A stretch of DNA of 64,000 bases from assembly GCF_032854445.1 (NCBI RefSeq), contig NC_088303.1, positions 29,889,501-29,953,500 of the forward strand, given 5' to 3'. Under the pieces are notes generated by a model, which worked only from the letters and a program-made list of their open reading frames with translations, made no database searches and was not told the DNA's origin. A program made the position numbers and the translations under genes. Of the stretch, positions 61,915-64,000 are shown one piece after another (position 1 is the stretch's first letter; the number at the start of each line of letters is the position of its first letter). The stretch is from Liolophura sinensis. Taxonomy: Eukaryota; Mollusca; Polyplacophora; Chitonida; Chitonidae.

Positions 61915-62530
61915 AAAGAATTCCTAATTTGGGAATGGAAAAAATATTGTGCCCAAGAATGTTTCTGCTAAATGACGATGATCTGGATTATGAGTTTAAG
62001 AAATCACAACCCTTCTTCAGATACCTGACACATTTACTAACTTAAAGGCAGAGCCGAAACAGCGAGGTCTGGATTCGACCATGTAACCTCAATGGCCAAG
62101 GACCCGAATAGTCTAAATTCAATTGCTGTGAAACAGATAAAAAATAGAACAACACAGTGTAGACAGAGATTTGTTTATTAATAGATTTATTGTCAAATAT
62201 TACATCCAAGCACAAATTTAATACTAATGTAAAATCAACTGAGCTACACAAGGGAGGATTTATATAAAAATTATAACAAAAATCTCAGTATACTGGATTT
62301 CTGAAAATTTTAAATTTGTTCCCTTTGCTCGGCAATAATAAAAGCATAAAAAAAATGTACTAAAGGTATCAGGGACATAGCCATCAAAACAACATGAATC
62401 AGAAAATATGATGAATGAAATCAAAAAAAAAAAAGATGATAATAAGAGCAGAAAAAATGATGTTCTTTAGTATTGTTTACATGGGTTAATTTATCCGAAA
62501 AGATAAGGGAATAAGTTTGTATTTCATCTG
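61915..62530. other. Non-coding
   Basis: A-rich unique sequence before the terminal satellite. Nothing recognised. Confidence 0.35.
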
Positions 62531-64000
62531 GTGTTTCTGTCATAACATTTTTTCCACTCGCAAACTTAAAGTATTTTGTGTTATAACATTCTTTTCCACT
62601 CGCAAACTGAAAGTATGTCTATTCATAATTTTGTTTTACAGTCCTACATTGTACAGAATATTTGTTTTCACCCATTCTGTGATCCACTTCTAAATTGTAG
62701 AGAACGTTTTATCTTAACACTGTGTTCCACTCGCAAATTATACAGGGTATTTCAGTCATATCATTGTGTTCCACTTGCCAAACTATATAGAGTATTTCAG
62801 TCATATTGTTGCGTTCCACTCGCAAACTATATAAAATATTTCTGGCATAAAATTATGTTTTACTTGCAAATTGTTTATTTCTGCCATAAACATTGCCTTC
62901 CAATCGTAATTGGTCGAGAGTGTTTTCTGTCATAAAATTATATTTTACTCGCAAATTGTAGAGAGTATTTCTTTCAAACCATTGTGTTCTAGTAGTAATT
63001 TGTAGAGAGTATTTCTGTCACACCATTGTGTTCCAGTCGTAATTTGTAGAGATTATTTCTGTCATAACATTGTGTTTCACTTGCAGATTGTACAGAGTAT
63101 TTCTGTCACACCATTGTGTCTAAGTCGTAATTTGTAGAGAGTATTTCTGTCACACCATTGTGCTTTACTCGTAATTTGTAGAGAGTATTTCTGTCATATC
63201 ATTGTATTTCACTCTCAAATTGTAGAGAGTATTTCTGTCACACCATTGTGTTTCACTGGCAGATTGTACAGAGTATTTCTGTCATAACATTGTGCTTTAC
63301 TCGCAAGTTGTAGAGAGTATTTCTGTCACACCATTGTGTTTCACTTGCAGATTGTAGAGAGTATTTCTGTCATAACATTGTGTTTCACTTGCAGATTGTA
63401 GAGAGTATTTCTGTCATAACATTGTGTTTCACTTGCAGATTGTAGAGCGTTTTTTCTGTCATGACATTGTGTTCCAGTCGTAATTTGTAGAGATTATTTC
63501 TGTCATAATATTGCCTCCCAGTCGTAATTTGTAGAGTATTTCTGTCACACCATTGTGTTTTACTCGCAAATTGTACAGAGTATTTCTGTCATAACATTGT
63601 GTTTCACTTGCAGATTGTAGAGCGTTTTTCTGTCATAACATTGTGTTCCAGTCGTAATTTGTAGAGATTATTTCTGTCATAATATTGCCTCCCAGTCGTA
63701 ATTGTAGAGAGTATTTCTGTCACACCATTGTGTTTTTACTCGCAAATCGTAGAGAGTATTTCTGTCATAACATTGTGTTTCACTTACAGATTGTAGAGAG
63801 TATTTCTGCCATAACATTGCCTTCCAGTCGTAATTTGTAGAGAGTATTTCTGTCACCACCATTGTGCTTTACTCGTAATTTGTAGAGAGTATTTCTGTCA
63901 TATCATTGTATTTCACTCTCAAATTGTAGAGAGTATTTCTGCCATAACATTGCCTTACCAGTCCTATTTTGTAGAGGGTATTTCTGTCATATCATTGTGT
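62531..64000 (+). repeat. 44-bp satellite running off the right edge
   Basis: Unit: gtatttctgtcataacattg, tgtttcacttgcagattgta, gaga (44 bp; for example 63361 to 63405). About 33 units in view, with subtypes (cagtcgtaatttgtagag and actcgcaaattgtagag in place of acttgcagattgtagag) mixed along the array. Left-hand units are most diverged, so the array probably grows to the right. Open frames in it are period artefacts. Confidence 0.93.

Noticed and set aside
62531-64000. CRISPR-like direct repeats
   Set aside because: Units are contiguous 44-bp satellite monomers with no unique spacers, in a eukaryotic context.

Overview
This is a eukaryotic, almost certainly animal, window. It is AT-rich, has no operons, ribosome-binding sites or dense coding, and shows GT-AG splice signals. 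It is strewn with tRNA-headed SINEs (box A and box B heads, AAAT or AACCC-type tails, clear target-site duplications) and with long minisatellites. From memory, SINEs whose bodies carry 'tatacgacggcggccagcattatgg' or 'cagtcatatgacgacg'-type cores are common in molluscs and related lophotrochozoans. A mollusc or brachiopod is my best guess, but this is inference; no conserved marker gene is present to settle it.

Only three stretches look truly protein-coding, all on the minus strand. (1) 2015-2262 is a Ser/Thr/Pro-rich N-terminal exon ending at a strong splice donor. (2) 44708-44879 is an exon with a polypyrimidine acceptor and a consensus donor; it ends in the same codon phase (2) as the first. 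The pair could be alternative 5' exons of one gene running off the left edge, with most of 2-45 kb as its intron. The product is not recognised; composition suggests the flexible N-terminus of a nuclear regulator. (3) 58207-59761 is a nearly complete secreted-protein gene with an upstream non-coding exon. It has a signal peptide, an acidic/polar linker, an eroded collagen-like Gly-X-Y stretch, and about 35 tandem nine-residue units carrying Gly-Arg-Arg. The GRR spacing is what a precursor of many small C-terminally amidated peptides would show, and the nine-residue units also stay in the collagen triplet register. This is the most interesting object in the window.

The rest is repeat-driven. 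Minisatellites: ~76 bp (10.7-11.6 kb), 26 bp (15.0-18.0 kb, about 116 copies), ~62 bp (22.3-22.7 kb), 26/37 bp (28.1-29.8 kb, with a SINE fragment caught up and copied three times), 78 bp (41.6-41.95 kb), 30 bp (44.5-44.6 kb), ~85 bp (50.6-51.1 kb), 97 bp (56.9-57.1 kb) and 44 bp (62.5 kb to the right edge). Two diverged copies of a ~0.9 kb terminal-inverted-repeat element lie at 46.7-47.7 and 52.0-52.9 kb. A second dispersed repeat at 3.7-4.2 and 18.9-19.2 kb contains the core of the 78-bp satellite unit. At least three SINE families are present, several full-length with target-site duplications.

The very long open frames in the 15-18 kb and 28-30 kb arrays are not genes. Their periods (26 and 37 bp) are not multiples of three, so any one frame cycles through all three phases and stays open when the unit lacks stops. 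Large stretches between repeats show nothing I can support as coding and are stated as such.
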